64,000 bases of DNA from assembly GCA_017441265.1 (NCBI GenBank), contig JAFRYE010000049.1:1-64000 (forward strand), in the 5' to 3' direction. Shown one piece after another: positions 8,006-17,300 of this stretch; position 1 is the stretch's first letter, and every line of letters starts with the position of its first letter. The DNA is from Lachnospiraceae bacterium (GTDB lineage Bacteria > Bacillota > Clostridia > Lachnospirales > Lachnospiraceae). A model generated the notes under the pieces. That model was not told the DNA's origin. It made no database searches and saw only the letters and a list, made by a program, of their open reading frames with translations. The translations under genes and the position numbers were made by a program.

Positions 8006-8362
8006 ATGGCTAGAATTAAGGGCGGCTTAAACGCCAAGAAGAAACACAACAGAGTATTGAAACTTGCGAAGGGCTACAGAGGAGCAAGATCGAAGCAGTA
8101 TCGTATTGCTAAGCAGTCCGTTATGCGTGCACTTGCATCCGCATTTGCAGGCCGCAAGGAGAGAAAGAGACAGATGCGTCAGCTTTGGATCGCTCGTATC
8201 AGCGCCGGCTGCAAGCTCAACGGTCTGTCCTACAGCAAGTTCATGTACGGCCTGAAGCTTGCGGACATCAACATCAACCGCAAGATGCTTTCCGACATGG
8301 CTATCAACGATGCTGCAGGCTTCACTTCGCTCTGCGACACCGCTAAGGCTAAGCTCGCGTAA
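8006..8362 (+). CDS. rplT: 50S ribosomal protein L20
   Basis: The 118-residue protein has the canonical MARIKGGLNAKKKHNRVLKLAKGY start with the long basic N-terminal helix, followed by the globular domain with RQLWIARI and LSYSKFMYGL. L20 is essential for early 50S assembly and in Firmicutes also represses this operon through the leader upstream of infC. A strong AAGGAGGA ribosome site precedes the ATG. The operon ends 30 bases later in an intrinsic terminator. Confidence 0.96.
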   Translation: MARIKGGLNAKKKHNRVLKLAKGYRGARSKQYRIAKQSVMRALASAFAGRKERKRQMRQLWIARISAGCKLNGLSYSKFMYGLKLADININRKMLSDMAINDAAGFTSLCDTAKAKLA

Positions 8363-8392
8363 GCAATAAAGCGGAATATACGAAGAATTCAG

Positions 8393-8424
8393 AAGGCGCC
8401 TTCCCGACGGGAGGGCGTCTTTTT
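8393..8424 (+). terminator. Terminator of the infC operon
   Basis: A GC-rich stem (GGCGCCTTCCC with GGGAGGGCGTC, one or two wobble pairs, loop GAC) is followed by TTTTT at 8420-8424. Confidence 0.85.
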
Positions 8425-8655
8425 GTTTTCAAGGGAGGCATTTGTTAAATATGTTTCTGTTGTAGATTCAAAGGAAATCGCCCGGTAAACCATTTAAGTT
8501 ATGAGGGAGTCTGCGTCCTTTTAAAAGGGTAATAGTGTTAATGCATCAGCTATATATCAAATTATTTAAATGCGATTATTATAATCATAAATACATGGTT
8601 CTGTTTCGCAAACGCTCATAAAAGTTCCTATAATATAAGAAAAATGAAATAGGTA

Positions 8656-8684
8656 TTGACTTGTAGACAAAAAAGCCATATCAT
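8656..8684 (+). promoter_or_regulatory. Sigma-A-type promoter for the lipoprotein at 8751
   Basis: TTGACT at 8656 and TATCAT at 8679 with 17 bases between. The rest of the 390-base gap between rplT and this gene is AT-rich and shows nothing else I can name. Confidence 0.7.
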
Positions 8685-8750
8685 AAATATGCGGTTATTC
8701 GACAGAATATATATTCTGATACCGTAATAAATTATGGAGAGGTGAGTACA

Positions 8751-9239
8751 ATGAAAAAACTCAAAAATGTAACTGCTTTGTTGCTTTGTGTGGTGATGGT
8801 TTTGTCAACCACCGGCTGTCCGCACAGAGGCACAGAGAACGAATCGGCAAGAACTTACCGTGAAGTGACTTCAAATTACGGGAAGTGGGTCTTCAAAATG
8901 AATTCGGGTGATTTTTTGCCGGGAAAGAGAAATGAGATCGAGTTCTACTGTAGTTATGCTTCCGGCGGCGGCGTGAGTATTACGTTCAGAGATGTTTGGA
9001 TTCAAGCAGGCGGAGAAATCGGTGAGTATCAGATAACGAGACCGAGTTCATATGGTATTTTTTTGGGGCGTGATATAAAAGTTGGTGACAAATTCAATAT
9101 TACGAGCTGCAGATATACGGGAAATCCTTGGACTATTGGTTACGGAACTGGATCTATGTTGCTTGAAGTTACCAAATTGCCTACCAGTGGTACTATTGGT
9201 GAATTAAAGGTGACATATCAGTTTTCACCGTCGAATTGA
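8751..9239 (+). CDS. Small lipoprotein of unknown function
   Basis: The product has 162 residues: signal peptide MKKLKNVTALLLCVVMVL, lipobox STTGC with the lipidated Cys near residue 23, and a mature part of about 140 residues that looks all-beta, with alternating hydrophobic and aromatic residues and many Gly/Ser. I recognise no family. The ATG at 8751 is chosen over the GTG at 8742 because GGAGAGGTG lies 6-7 bases before it. The gene has its own promoter and stands alone, AT-rich compared with the core genes around it. Confidence 0.75.
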   Translation: MKKLKNVTALLLCVVMVLSTTGCPHRGTENESARTYREVTSNYGKWVFKMNSGDFLPGKRNEIEFYCSYASGGGVSITFRDVWIQAGGEIGEYQITRPSSYGIFLGRDIKVGDKFNITSCRYTGNPWTIGYGTGSMLLEVTKLPTSGTIGELKVTYQFSPSN

Positions 9240-9330
9240 ACGAAGTTAGTGTATATACGAATTGTTCGAGTGTAAATGTATTAAAATATTGGGGTAGTAT
9301 CGGCGAATATAAGGTCGATCAATAAGAGTA

Positions 9331-9385
9331 AAAGAGCAGTTCGGGCGGCGAAGAAAGCGTTGGTTCGCTGCACGAACTGCTCTTT
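9331..9385 (+). repeat. Long perfect inverted repeat in an intergenic gap
   Basis: AAAGAGCAGTTCG at 9331-9343 pairs perfectly with CGAACTGCTCTTT at 9373-9385, and inside it GCGGCGAA pairs with TTCGCTGC (one wobble), leaving an 11-base loop. There is no U-run after the stem, so it is not a standard terminator. The 467-base gap 9240-9706 otherwise holds only the promoter at 9613. Confidence 0.6.
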
Positions 9386-9612
9386 GAGATTAATAAACTA
9401 TAGTTTCATTTATGAAATAATGAAAGAGTTTGTCGTGGGGATGCTATTTACGAGACAACTAGAAACCTCCCGAATGTGAAATAATGGTGTACACAATTGC
9501 ATTGATGAGCGTGGGCTTAGTCATACAAGGACATATGTCAGATAGATCGAAGGTTGGATAAAACAAAGGTTTAAGCATGATTTTGAAGCGGAATTCTAAT
9601 GTGACGGCTGTA

Positions 9613-9641
9613 TTGACTTTGTTTGTGGAGTTCTCTATAAT
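9613..9641 (+). promoter_or_regulatory. Sigma-A-type promoter for the lipoprotein/ABC operon
   Basis: TTGACT at 9613 and a perfect TATAAT at 9636 with 17 bases between. Start of transcription would be near 9648, about 60 bases before the gene at 9707. Confidence 0.8.
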
Positions 9642-9706
9642 GATGTATATTATTGGAGTAGAATAACAGAACTTGTAAAGTTTTTATTTTGATAAGGAGT
9701 CAGAAC

Positions 9707-10300
9707 ATGAAAGAAAAAGGTGCTTGTGTTCAGAGGGCAAAAAGCATTCGGTATATCGTATTGCTGTTGGCGTTTGTTATCTTATTGACTGCGTGCGGAA
9801 ACAACACGAATAATGCGACCGAGAATACTTCGAAAGAGCCGACTGATAAAGCAGTACATATTCCCGACGGAACATATCAGGCGATTGATGGGAGCGAAAC
9901 GATAACAATAAACAATGGCGTGGCCGTGTTTTCGGGCTTTGTGTGGGACGAGAATGTGCTTCAAGCAGCAACTCAGCGGGCGGTGATCGAGGAATTATCC
10001 GTTGCCGATAAGAATGGATATGCTGCGACGGAAGAACGACGGACAGAGGCTCAAAACTATTATAAGGCAGAGATTGCGAAGCAGGTAGAGATTAACGGGG
10101 AATGGACGATTCGGGAAACAGGGCTGTTCAATGACGAGGAAACCGGCAGGGAGATTCTCGGGTGTACGTTTGAACGAACCCATACGTTTGAGAACAGGGA
10201 ATTTGCGGGGAACAGAATCTATTTTATGGTGGACTATGACATCAGTAAAGGAAGCCTTTCGGTTGATATGAGGGAGTATTTGCCGAAAGAAAACAAATAA
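9707..10300 (+). CDS. Lipoprotein
   Basis: The product has 197 residues: a long basic start, a hydrophobic core and lipobox LLTAC with Cys near residue 31, then an Asn/Thr-rich linker. The mature part contains HIPDGTYQAIDGSETITINNG, a pattern seen in small lipocalin-like or lipoprotein-associated beta domains, but I cannot name the family. The ATG at 9707 has AAGGAG at 9693-9698; an upstream in-frame TTG at 9689 overlaps that site and is rejected. A hairpin follows the gene and the ABC transporter starts 80 bases later, so read-through into one operon is plausible. Confidence 0.75.
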   Translation: MKEKGACVQRAKSIRYIVLLLAFVILLTACGNNTNNATENTSKEPTDKAVHIPDGTYQAIDGSETITINNGVAVFSGFVWDENVLQAATQRAVIEELSVADKNGYAATEERRTEAQNYYKAEIAKQVEINGEWTIRETGLFNDEETGREILGCTFERTHTFENREFAGNRIYFMVDYDISKGSLSVDMREYLPKENK

Positions 10301-10318
10301 ATCAGACAACAACCGATT

Positions 10319-10352
10319 CGGGCGGCATGCTTATTGTTCATGCCGCCTGTTT
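10319..10352 (+). terminator. Hairpin, probable weak terminator
   Basis: GGCGGCATG at 10321-10329 pairs with CATGCCGCC at 10339-10347 around a 9-base loop, followed by TGTTTGG. The U-run is poor, so it may only reduce transcription into the ABC genes. Confidence 0.5.
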
Positions 10353-10380
10353 GGCAATGACAATGAAGTGAGGGCGGATT

Positions 10381-11061
10381 ATGAATGTAATTGAATGCAA
10401 AGGTATTTGCAAAGAGTTCGCGGTAGGCGGACAGACAATTGCAGTGCTGCACAACGCGAACCTTGCTGTCAGCGAAGAGGAGTTTGTCGCGATCGTCGGC
10501 AGCTCTGGCAGCGGAAAATCCACGTTGCTAAACCTCATTGGCATGCTGGACAGTCCGACATCGGGAAGCATTGTGTTCGGGGAAAATGAGGTTAGAAGTC
10601 TCGGGGAACGCGAACGGGCATTGCTGCGAAACCAAATGATCGGGTATGTGTTCCAGTCATTTTACCTGGAACCGGACTATACGGTGATTGAGAATGTCGA
10701 GATGCCCTTAGTTATAGCGGGAGTGCCGAAAAAAGAGAGAAGAAAGAGAGCGGAGGAGCTTTTACAGCGGGTCGGCCTGTCGAACCTCATCGGGCAGAAG
10801 GCAAAGCTGCTTTCCGGAGGTGAAAAGCAGAGGACATGTATCGCGCGCGCGCTGGTAAACAACCCGAAGATAATCCTTGCGGATGAGCCGACCGGTAATC
10901 TGGATTCGTTGAATTCTGCGGAAATTATCGATTTGTTCCGATCTATCGCGGAGAACGGTTGTGCGGTTTTGATGGTGACACATAGCACGGAGGATGCTGC
11001 AAAGGCTGATCGTATTATTCGAATGAAAGACGGGTGCCTGAGTGATGAAGCTAAAGAATAA
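10381..11061 (+). CDS. ABC transporter ATP-binding protein, MacB/LolD type
   Basis: ATPase subunit of an FtsX/MacB-type transporter. Walker A GSSGSGKST is at residues 40-48, the Q-loop in YVFQSFYLEP, the signature in LLSGGEKQR and Walker B in ILADEPTGNLDS, followed by a switch His in MVTHS. The 226-residue length and the DEPTGNLDS sequence are typical of the LolD/MacB class, which drives extrusion of lipoproteins, peptides or antibiotics by mechanotransmission rather than classic alternating access. The next gene begins inside its 3' end, so it forms a unit with two permeases. Confidence 0.9.
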   Translation: MNVIECKGICKEFAVGGQTIAVLHNANLAVSEEEFVAIVGSSGSGKSTLLNLIGMLDSPTSGSIVFGENEVRSLGERERALLRNQMIGYVFQSFYLEPDYTVIENVEMPLVIAGVPKKERRKRAEELLQRVGLSNLIGQKAKLLSGGEKQRTCIARALVNNPKIILADEPTGNLDSLNSAEIIDLFRSIAENGCAVLMVTHSTEDAAKADRIIRMKDGCLSDEAKE

Positions 11062-12214
11062 GTTCGAATTGCTTTTGAGCGAATTCAGAAGCCATATGGG
11101 AGAGTTTGTTTTCTTCGAGGTGATTTTGCTGGTTATTATCACTGCGTGGATCAGCGTTATCTCCATTGCAAGACAGGTCCCGGACGAGCTGAATGAATAC
11201 GCGAGCGACGGTCGTATGATGTCGTTCGGTGTGCTTGTTACTGATGTCAGTCAACTGGAGAGCCTGGAGAAATTAAACGCCCGAGTCGCCGGTTGTTCTG
11301 CAGATCTGGGAGATTTTCCGGAGCTTGGCGTGTATCACACGGAAGCCCCGGAAGGTCTATGGGACGGAGTCACAGAATACCTGATTCGCGACGGCGACGG
11401 ATGGGCGGCGAATGAAGTAAACAAGCGATTGATCGAGGGCGGAATGCCGTTTACGGCAGAAGACGGACGCTCTGATTATATATGGATTTCCGATGTTCTT
11501 GCAGAACTAAACGGCTTAAAGCCGGGAGATGTGATCGAACTCGACAGGCCGTGGAAAAACAGTGAGCGGGCAAAGGATTTTCCGACAAGCTGCCGCGTCA
11601 GAGGCGTGTATCGCACGGATGAAGAGTTTCGTAACGCGTATGTTGTTCCGTACCGGGTTGCGGTCGCTCTGAGCGGGGGACAAGAGTACTTTGTGTACTT
11701 GTCTGCAAAGTCAGTGCTGGGTTACTGGAGTGAAACCAACAGACTGGAAGCATTGGGAATCGAAGTAGTGCTGTATAACGAAGACGAGATGAAGGGATAT
11801 GTGTTTGTCATATTTGCGATGTTGGTCACAGCCGCTTTGGTCACCGCGCTGTTTGTGGTAATCCTTGCCCTGCTTGTGAAAATGAATGCGCTCAGGCGTC
11901 GCAGATTCTTAGCGCTGCTCAGAGTTGAAGGAGCGTCCGGAAACGGTATTTTCGAATTTGTCAGCATACAGTTTTTTATGTTGACAACTGTCGCGTTTTT
12001 GGTATCGCTGCTGATTTCGCCGCTGATCGTTCGCTATTTGAGGAATACGATCGTTGATGTGTTCGGCGCCAGCAAAATGAAAATCTCTCCGCTTTCTCTG
12101 TGGACCGGTCTTGCGTACATCCTTTTGATCGCGATTGTGATGATCGTGGTGCGGGTGGCGATTCGGTCTGTGCGGCGCAGAGAGATAATACAGTTGCTTA
12201 AGGCGGAAAAGTAG
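11045..12214 (+). CDS. FtsX-like ABC permease
   Basis: The product has 389 residues. One membrane segment at about 20-40 is followed by an external domain of about 210 residues and then three membrane segments from about residue 255 to the C-terminus, the 1+3 topology of FtsX/MacB permeases. The external domain has the GLKPGDVIEL motif common in MacB-like periplasmic domains. The start at ATG 11045 (a GTG at 11042 is also possible) overlaps the ATPase gene by 17 bases. It is probably partnered with the next permease as a heterodimer. Confidence 0.8.
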   Translation: MKLKNKFELLLSEFRSHMGEFVFFEVILLVIITAWISVISIARQVPDELNEYASDGRMMSFGVLVTDVSQLESLEKLNARVAGCSADLGDFPELGVYHTEAPEGLWDGVTEYLIRDGDGWAANEVNKRLIEGGMPFTAEDGRSDYIWISDVLAELNGLKPGDVIELDRPWKNSERAKDFPTSCRVRGVYRTDEEFRNAYVVPYRVAVALSGGQEYFVYLSAKSVLGYWSETNRLEALGIEVVLYNEDEMKGYVFVIFAMLVTAALVTALFVVILALLVKMNALRRRRFLALLRVEGASGNGIFEFVSIQFFMLTTVAFLVSLLISPLIVRYLRNTIVDVFGASKMKISPLSLWTGLAYILLIAIVMIVVRVAIRSVRRREIIQLLKAEK

Positions 12215-12243
12215 CCGTCCGCGAGTTGATTAGGAGAGTGGTT

Positions 12244-13641
12244 ATGCGCTGGGGTTTGTGTTTGCGGATTGCCTGTAAGAACCTGCTTCGAAAGAAAAAA
12301 TACACGATCGCGCTGTTTACCGGGATGTTTCTGATAATGGTTCTTTTGACGGTTTGGTGCGTTTTCAGAAACGGTATCAGCGATTTGTATCGCAAGTTTT
12401 TACAGGGAAAATTGTCCGATTGCTATTATTTTCTGGATATTGAGATTGCGGACGACGGCACGCCGGTGAAGGACGACCATTACCGGGCGCTTGAGCAGCT
12501 GAGGCAGATGCCGGAAGTCGGCGAAAGAATCGTAACCATTATTAATCCGGATATCGTTGAGTACATTGAAAAACAGGACGAGTGGAGCAGAATCAACATG
12601 AATTTCGTTTCCATGATCGTCGGGGATACGACCTATCAGGGGGAAAATGACTACTCCAACGATTTTGAGGAACCGATCCGAAGCGATGTTCCGCGAACGA
12701 TGTATCCTGTCATTTTCAACCTGGCGCTGCTCGGCGAGCGGGATTTCATCACGGAAAATGATATAAAAGAATTTGATTACCGGTACAGCGAGCCAATGAT
12801 GTTGTGCGGGAAAGATACGGTTGAACCCGGGGAGTTCATTATTTCGGATTACTATCTGGAGCGTTTCGGGGTTCCGAGAGAGAAGTATGGGGATCTGATC
12901 GGAAAACGGGTGACATTTTCCGCGGGAGGAAAAACAATCCTCGAAGATGCAGTGTTGGTCGGCATAGTTGACAGCAGGTTGTTCCGGATGCAACGGTTTA
13001 CCGAACGAAAGCTGTACGGATCGCAGGTCCTCTACCGTGCTGCCGTGCAGGAACTTGCAGCATGGGGAGTGTGGTACATGAATGCGATTGTCCCCGTGCT
13101 CGACTACGGAAAAATCCGCGTCGTATACGAACGGCTGGATGAAGCCGGACTGATCGATGAGGTCTCGGCCTGGAACAACAGCGGGCTGGAGGCATACCAG
13201 AGCCTCTACACGGCGGAAGTTATCGTGAACCGGGTTTTTGGATTGTTTGCTGTGCTGATCATTCTGGCGGTTCTTTTGTATCTGGTAAACACGCTGTGGC
13301 AAAACATCGAAGTCCGCGCGCCGTATTGCGGAATGCTGAAGGCGATCGGCATGCGGCAACGGGAAATCGGCTGTGTGCTGTTTTTGGAGATCGTTGTTAT
13401 CGCAATTCCCTGCATGATCATGTCGGTGCCTATTTCCGTCTATGCGTTTGAATTCTTTTCGAAAATGATGGAGGGCGTGTTCACGGTGACGGTTCAGGCA
13501 AAGGTCCGTGACGCGATACTGATAGCGGGTGCGATCGCCGGGGCGGTGGTAGCGATCGTTTTTCTGGCCGAATTGCCGATGATCCGGAGAGTTGTACGGC
13601 AGGAAGCAGCGGTGCTTTTGACGGAGGACGAATCGAAATAG
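12244..13641 (+). CDS. FtsX-like ABC permease, second subunit
   Basis: The product has 465 residues. An N-terminal segment with the LRIACKNLLRKKK juxtamembrane stretch typical of MacB-family permeases leads to one membrane helix, then an external domain of nearly 300 residues, then three membrane helices from about residue 330. The external domain is larger than in the first permease. The ATG at 12244 follows AGGAG at 12232; the in-frame TTG at 12226 is less likely. The operon ends in a terminator at 13649. Confidence 0.8.
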   Translation: MRWGLCLRIACKNLLRKKKYTIALFTGMFLIMVLLTVWCVFRNGISDLYRKFLQGKLSDCYYFLDIEIADDGTPVKDDHYRALEQLRQMPEVGERIVTIINPDIVEYIEKQDEWSRINMNFVSMIVGDTTYQGENDYSNDFEEPIRSDVPRTMYPVIFNLALLGERDFITENDIKEFDYRYSEPMMLCGKDTVEPGEFIISDYYLERFGVPREKYGDLIGKRVTFSAGGKTILEDAVLVGIVDSRLFRMQRFTERKLYGSQVLYRAAVQELAAWGVWYMNAIVPVLDYGKIRVVYERLDEAGLIDEVSAWNNSGLEAYQSLYTAEVIVNRVFGLFAVLIILAVLLYLVNTLWQNIEVRAPYCGMLKAIGMRQREIGCVLFLEIVVIAIPCMIMSVPISVYAFEFFSKMMEGVFTVTVQAKVRDAILIAGAIAGAVVAIVFLAELPMIRRVVRQEAAVLLTEDESK

Positions 13642-13648
13642 TTTATAC

Positions 13649-13683
13649 GGGCGGCATGCGCGGTGAGGCGTATGCCGTTCTTT
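13649..13683 (+). terminator. Terminator of the lipoprotein/ABC operon
   Basis: CGGCATGCG pairs with CGTATGCCG (one wobble) around a short loop, followed by TTCTTTG. It shares the GGCGGCATG core of the hairpin at 10319. Confidence 0.65.
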
Positions 13684-13705
13684 GTGTCCGGCAGCCCGAA
13701 AAACA

Positions 13706-13734
13706 GTGACAAACCCGAAGTAATGTGGTACAAT
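13706..13734 (+). promoter_or_regulatory. Promoter of the DUF5717/DUF5716 cluster
   Basis: GTGACA at 13706 and TACAAT at 13729 with 17 bases between; TG precedes the -10 as an extended element. It lies 45 bases before the first gene of the cluster. Confidence 0.65.
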
Positions 13735-13778
13735 AACTCTGTGTATCCTGAAGGCAGACAGCATGGGGGAATGCAATC

Positions 13779-14342
13779 ATGGCACAGAAGAAAACAAGAA
13801 CCACAAAAAAGAAAAAATCCGGCGGAAATGACAGCGGCGGCAAGATCTTGCTCAAGGCGATCGTGTTTCTGTTGCTGGTTTTGCTGGTGTTCGGTTTGCT
13901 GAGCTGGGGGCTTGAGAAACTGGACGAGAAGAACCAAAAAGACAAGGACGCCAAGGCCAATGTAACGCAGACACCGACCGGCAAGGGCGGTAAGAGCGGC
14001 GACAAGGAACCGACGAAACCCGGGGAGTCGACAAAGCCGACGCAGGGAGAGCCGGAGGATCCGGATCCCACCGAGACGCCGACGCCTACGGTGAAGCCGC
14101 AGGATACGGCCAAGGCGGTTTTGATGAAGATTTCGAAGGACAAGCTGAAGCTTGCGAAAGAGATTTCGGAGTATACGCTGGAGGTGGACGATTACACGTC
14201 GATCATCCGCGGACACGAGTGTGTCGGAGTCAACGTGCTGGACTCGGACGGAGTGCGGGTAGGCGCGTACTACGTGAAACTTGACGGAAGTCTGGTCTTG
14301 CGGGAACTGGATGACGAGGATTTCGAGAGCATCGTTCCCTGA
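13779..14342 (+). CDS. Anchored small protein with Thr/Pro-rich linker
   Basis: The product has 187 residues. A very basic N-terminus (a run of Lys/Arg/Thr) precedes one membrane helix at about residues 25-45. A charged and Thr-Pro-rich linker of about 60 residues follows, then a C-terminal domain of about 75 residues outside the membrane that I do not recognise. Orientation is inferred as N-in, C-out. It is the first gene after the promoter and lies 24 bases before the giant DUF5717-like gene, so it is likely a surface-exposed or membrane-tethered member of that system. Confidence 0.75.
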   Translation: MAQKKTRTTKKKKSGGNDSGGKILLKAIVFLLLVLLVFGLLSWGLEKLDEKNQKDKDAKANVTQTPTGKGGKSGDKEPTKPGESTKPTQGEPEDPDPTETPTPTVKPQDTAKAVLMKISKDKLKLAKEISEYTLEVDDYTSIIRGHECVGVNVLDSDGVRVGAYYVKLDGSLVLRELDDEDFESIVP

Positions 14343-14366
14343 CGGCAAAAACGGGAGGAAGCAAAG

Positions 14367-17300
14367 GTGAAGGAGAAGATCGCCGGGATTGCCCGGGGCA
14401 GAATTGAATATGAATTGCCGCGGATCAGCCTCAGCAAAGACCGGATTGTTGCTTCCGTGGAGGTCGGTCGCAAGATGACCGGCCGCGTGATCATCAGCAA
14501 CGACGCGGAGAAGACGATGAAAGGTCTTGTCTGCTCGGACAACCGCGCCGTGGAGCCGGTGACCAACCAGTTTGTCGGAGTTTCCAACAGTATCGAATAT
14601 GTGATCCATGCGGAGTCGATGGTGAATACGACGTCCTTTGAGGGTGCGCTCACGTTCATCACGGACTGCGGCGAGGTGGAGCTGCCGTACCACGTTGACG
14701 TGACGGCCCCGACGCTCTCGCTGGGCAGCGAGAAGGCCGCCAACCCGGAGCAGTTTGCAGCGCTTGCGAAGAGACTTCGCAAGGAGGCGCTGAAGATGTT
14801 CCAGGACGCGTCCTTCCGGCCGTTTTTGCAGTTCCATGAGCCGCAGAGTCTGTTCCTGTATGATTTCCTGAGAAAGAGTGAATCGACGGAGCGTGCGATG
14901 GAGGAGTTTCTGGTCGCGACCGGGCGGAAAATGCCGGTTGCCATCTCCGTGGCGCGTGACTCGATCGAATATACGGATGTGAGGGAGACGGCATTTTCCG
15001 ATCGACTCACATTGTCGATGGACAACCCGGGGTACGTGAACATTCATGTGTCCTCCTCCGCGGAGTTTCTGCTCGTGGAGCTCGGGGAGGTGTCCCCGGA
15101 ACAGTTTTCGGGCGGGACGTACGATATTCGCTATGTCGTGATTCCCGAGAAGATGTCGGCGGGCAACAATTACGCCGAACTGCGCATCGAGGCGCAGAAT
15201 CAGACAATCCTGGTTCCCGTCCTCTGCCGCAGAGTGAGTGAGCGCACGCAGGAGGACATCCGTCAGCGCAGCCGCGACCGCATTCGCGCCGAGCTGATGG
15301 CCAATGCGCTCTCGTATCGAATGAACGAAATCCCCGTCGGACGGTATGTCTCGGAGGCGGAAAGCCTTCTTGCACAGCTGCGCGAGGAGACCGGAGAGGT
15401 GTCCACGGAGGCGAAACTGTACCGGATCCATCTTGACCGCCTCAGCGGCAAGGAGAGCCCGGCCAACGCCAAACTGCGTGAGATCAAGCCCGACGAGATC
15501 GCCAAGGCCTCGCCGGACGCGAAGGCCGCATACGTCTATCTGCGCGCCGAGAGGTCGGCTTCGGACCGCGTCACGGCGCTGGAGCAGCTCTACGGGATCT
15601 GCAACGACGCGTCCCATAAAGTGATCCCGGCCCTACTGCTGATGCAGCTCGACGACCGGTATCAGCGCAACCGCAAGCTTCGTCTTGACGAGCTTCGGGG
15701 AATTTACGACAACGGAAATCCGTCGCCTCTTCTGTATCTCGAAGCGGCAATCGCGTTAAATGAGGAGCCGCAGCTTCTGCACGAGATCGGAGAGTTCGAA
15801 CTGCAGACGGTGGCATTTGCCGTGCGGCACCGGTTCGCGCGCAAGGAACTGGCGCTGCAGTTCTCGGTTCTGGCGGAGAGCGTTCGCGAGTTCCGTCAAC
15901 TGTATTACACGGTGCTGCAGGGAATCTACGACCGCTTCCAGCTTCGTGAAGCGCTCACGGCCATGTGCACCATGCTCATCCGCGGGCATTGCCGCGACCC
16001 GAAGTACGCGGTTTGGTTCGCTCGCGGCGTCGAGGCGGAACTGCGCGTGGCGGAGCTGTATGAGTACTACATCTACACGGGAACGTCGGATGTCGAGGAG
16101 ACGCTGGACGACAACGTGTTTACTTATTTTTCGTATAACAGCAAGTTAAATGACCGCAAGCTTTCGTTCCTGTACGCCAACATCGTGCGGCACCGCGAGA
16201 GCAAGCCGGCCATCTACGAGACGTTCCGGACTAAGATCCGCGAGTATACGATGGAGCGCCTGAAGGAGGCCCGCAATGACGACTTCCTGACGATCCTGTA
16301 CAACGACTGCCTCACGGATCCGGAGTACCGTGACAGGATTCTGGAGAAACTCGAGAAGATCGCGTTCCGCGTTGAGATCGAGTGCAATGTGCCGAACATT
16401 CACTATGTGTGCATCGCGCATCCGGAGCTCGAGGAGGAGTCCGTGGTGGCTCTCACGAACGGGCATGCGCAGGTGGACATTTACACGGACGACGCCGTTG
16501 TCGCTTTCATGGACGGCAACCGCGACCGCTATCTGAGCGGAATCCCGTATAAGAAACGCAGGTTGATGTACGCCGACGACCTCTACGGGGAAGTGTGCGA
16601 CGCGTATCCGGATGCGAGCCGACAGATCCTGCTCAATCTGGTGACGAAGGTGCAGAATTCCGGGCGATTTGACGCCCCGGCGATCGAGCTGCGGCGCAAG
16701 GCGTGCCGTGTGCTGGAGCTTCGGGAGGAGTTCCGCGACGAAGTGCTTCGCACGTTGGCGCTGTACTACTACGACAACCTTCGCGACGAGGCGCTGGAGG
16801 GACTTTTAGGACGGGTGAACCTCTCGGCGGTTCCCGCAAAGCAGCGAGGCCGCATGATCGGACTGTTGATCCTGCGGGGACAGACCGCGCAGGTGATGTC
16901 GCTTCTGGACCGCTACGGCTGCGAGTATGTGGACATCCGTCATCTGGAGCAGTTCTGTATGGATCTGCCGAAAGAGGCGGTGGAGGAAGCGTCGCCGATC
17001 CTCACGGATGTGATGTATTACCTCTTCTGCCAGGGACGGCGGACGGAGAGGGTTCTGGACTACCTTGTGCGGCATTTGCAGGCGAGAACGCAGGTGCTGT
17101 ACCACCTGTGGCAGGAGGCCGACGCCGCGGGGATGCGGGCGGACAGCCTGGAAGAGCGGCTGATTGCGCAGATCCTGTTCACGGAGTCGTATCTTCCGTA
17201 CGGTGACGATCTGATCCGCTCCTACGACAAACCGGGTAGCGATCGCAATCTGATCCGTGCGTATGTGACCTACATGGCATACAAATATCTGACCGCCGAC

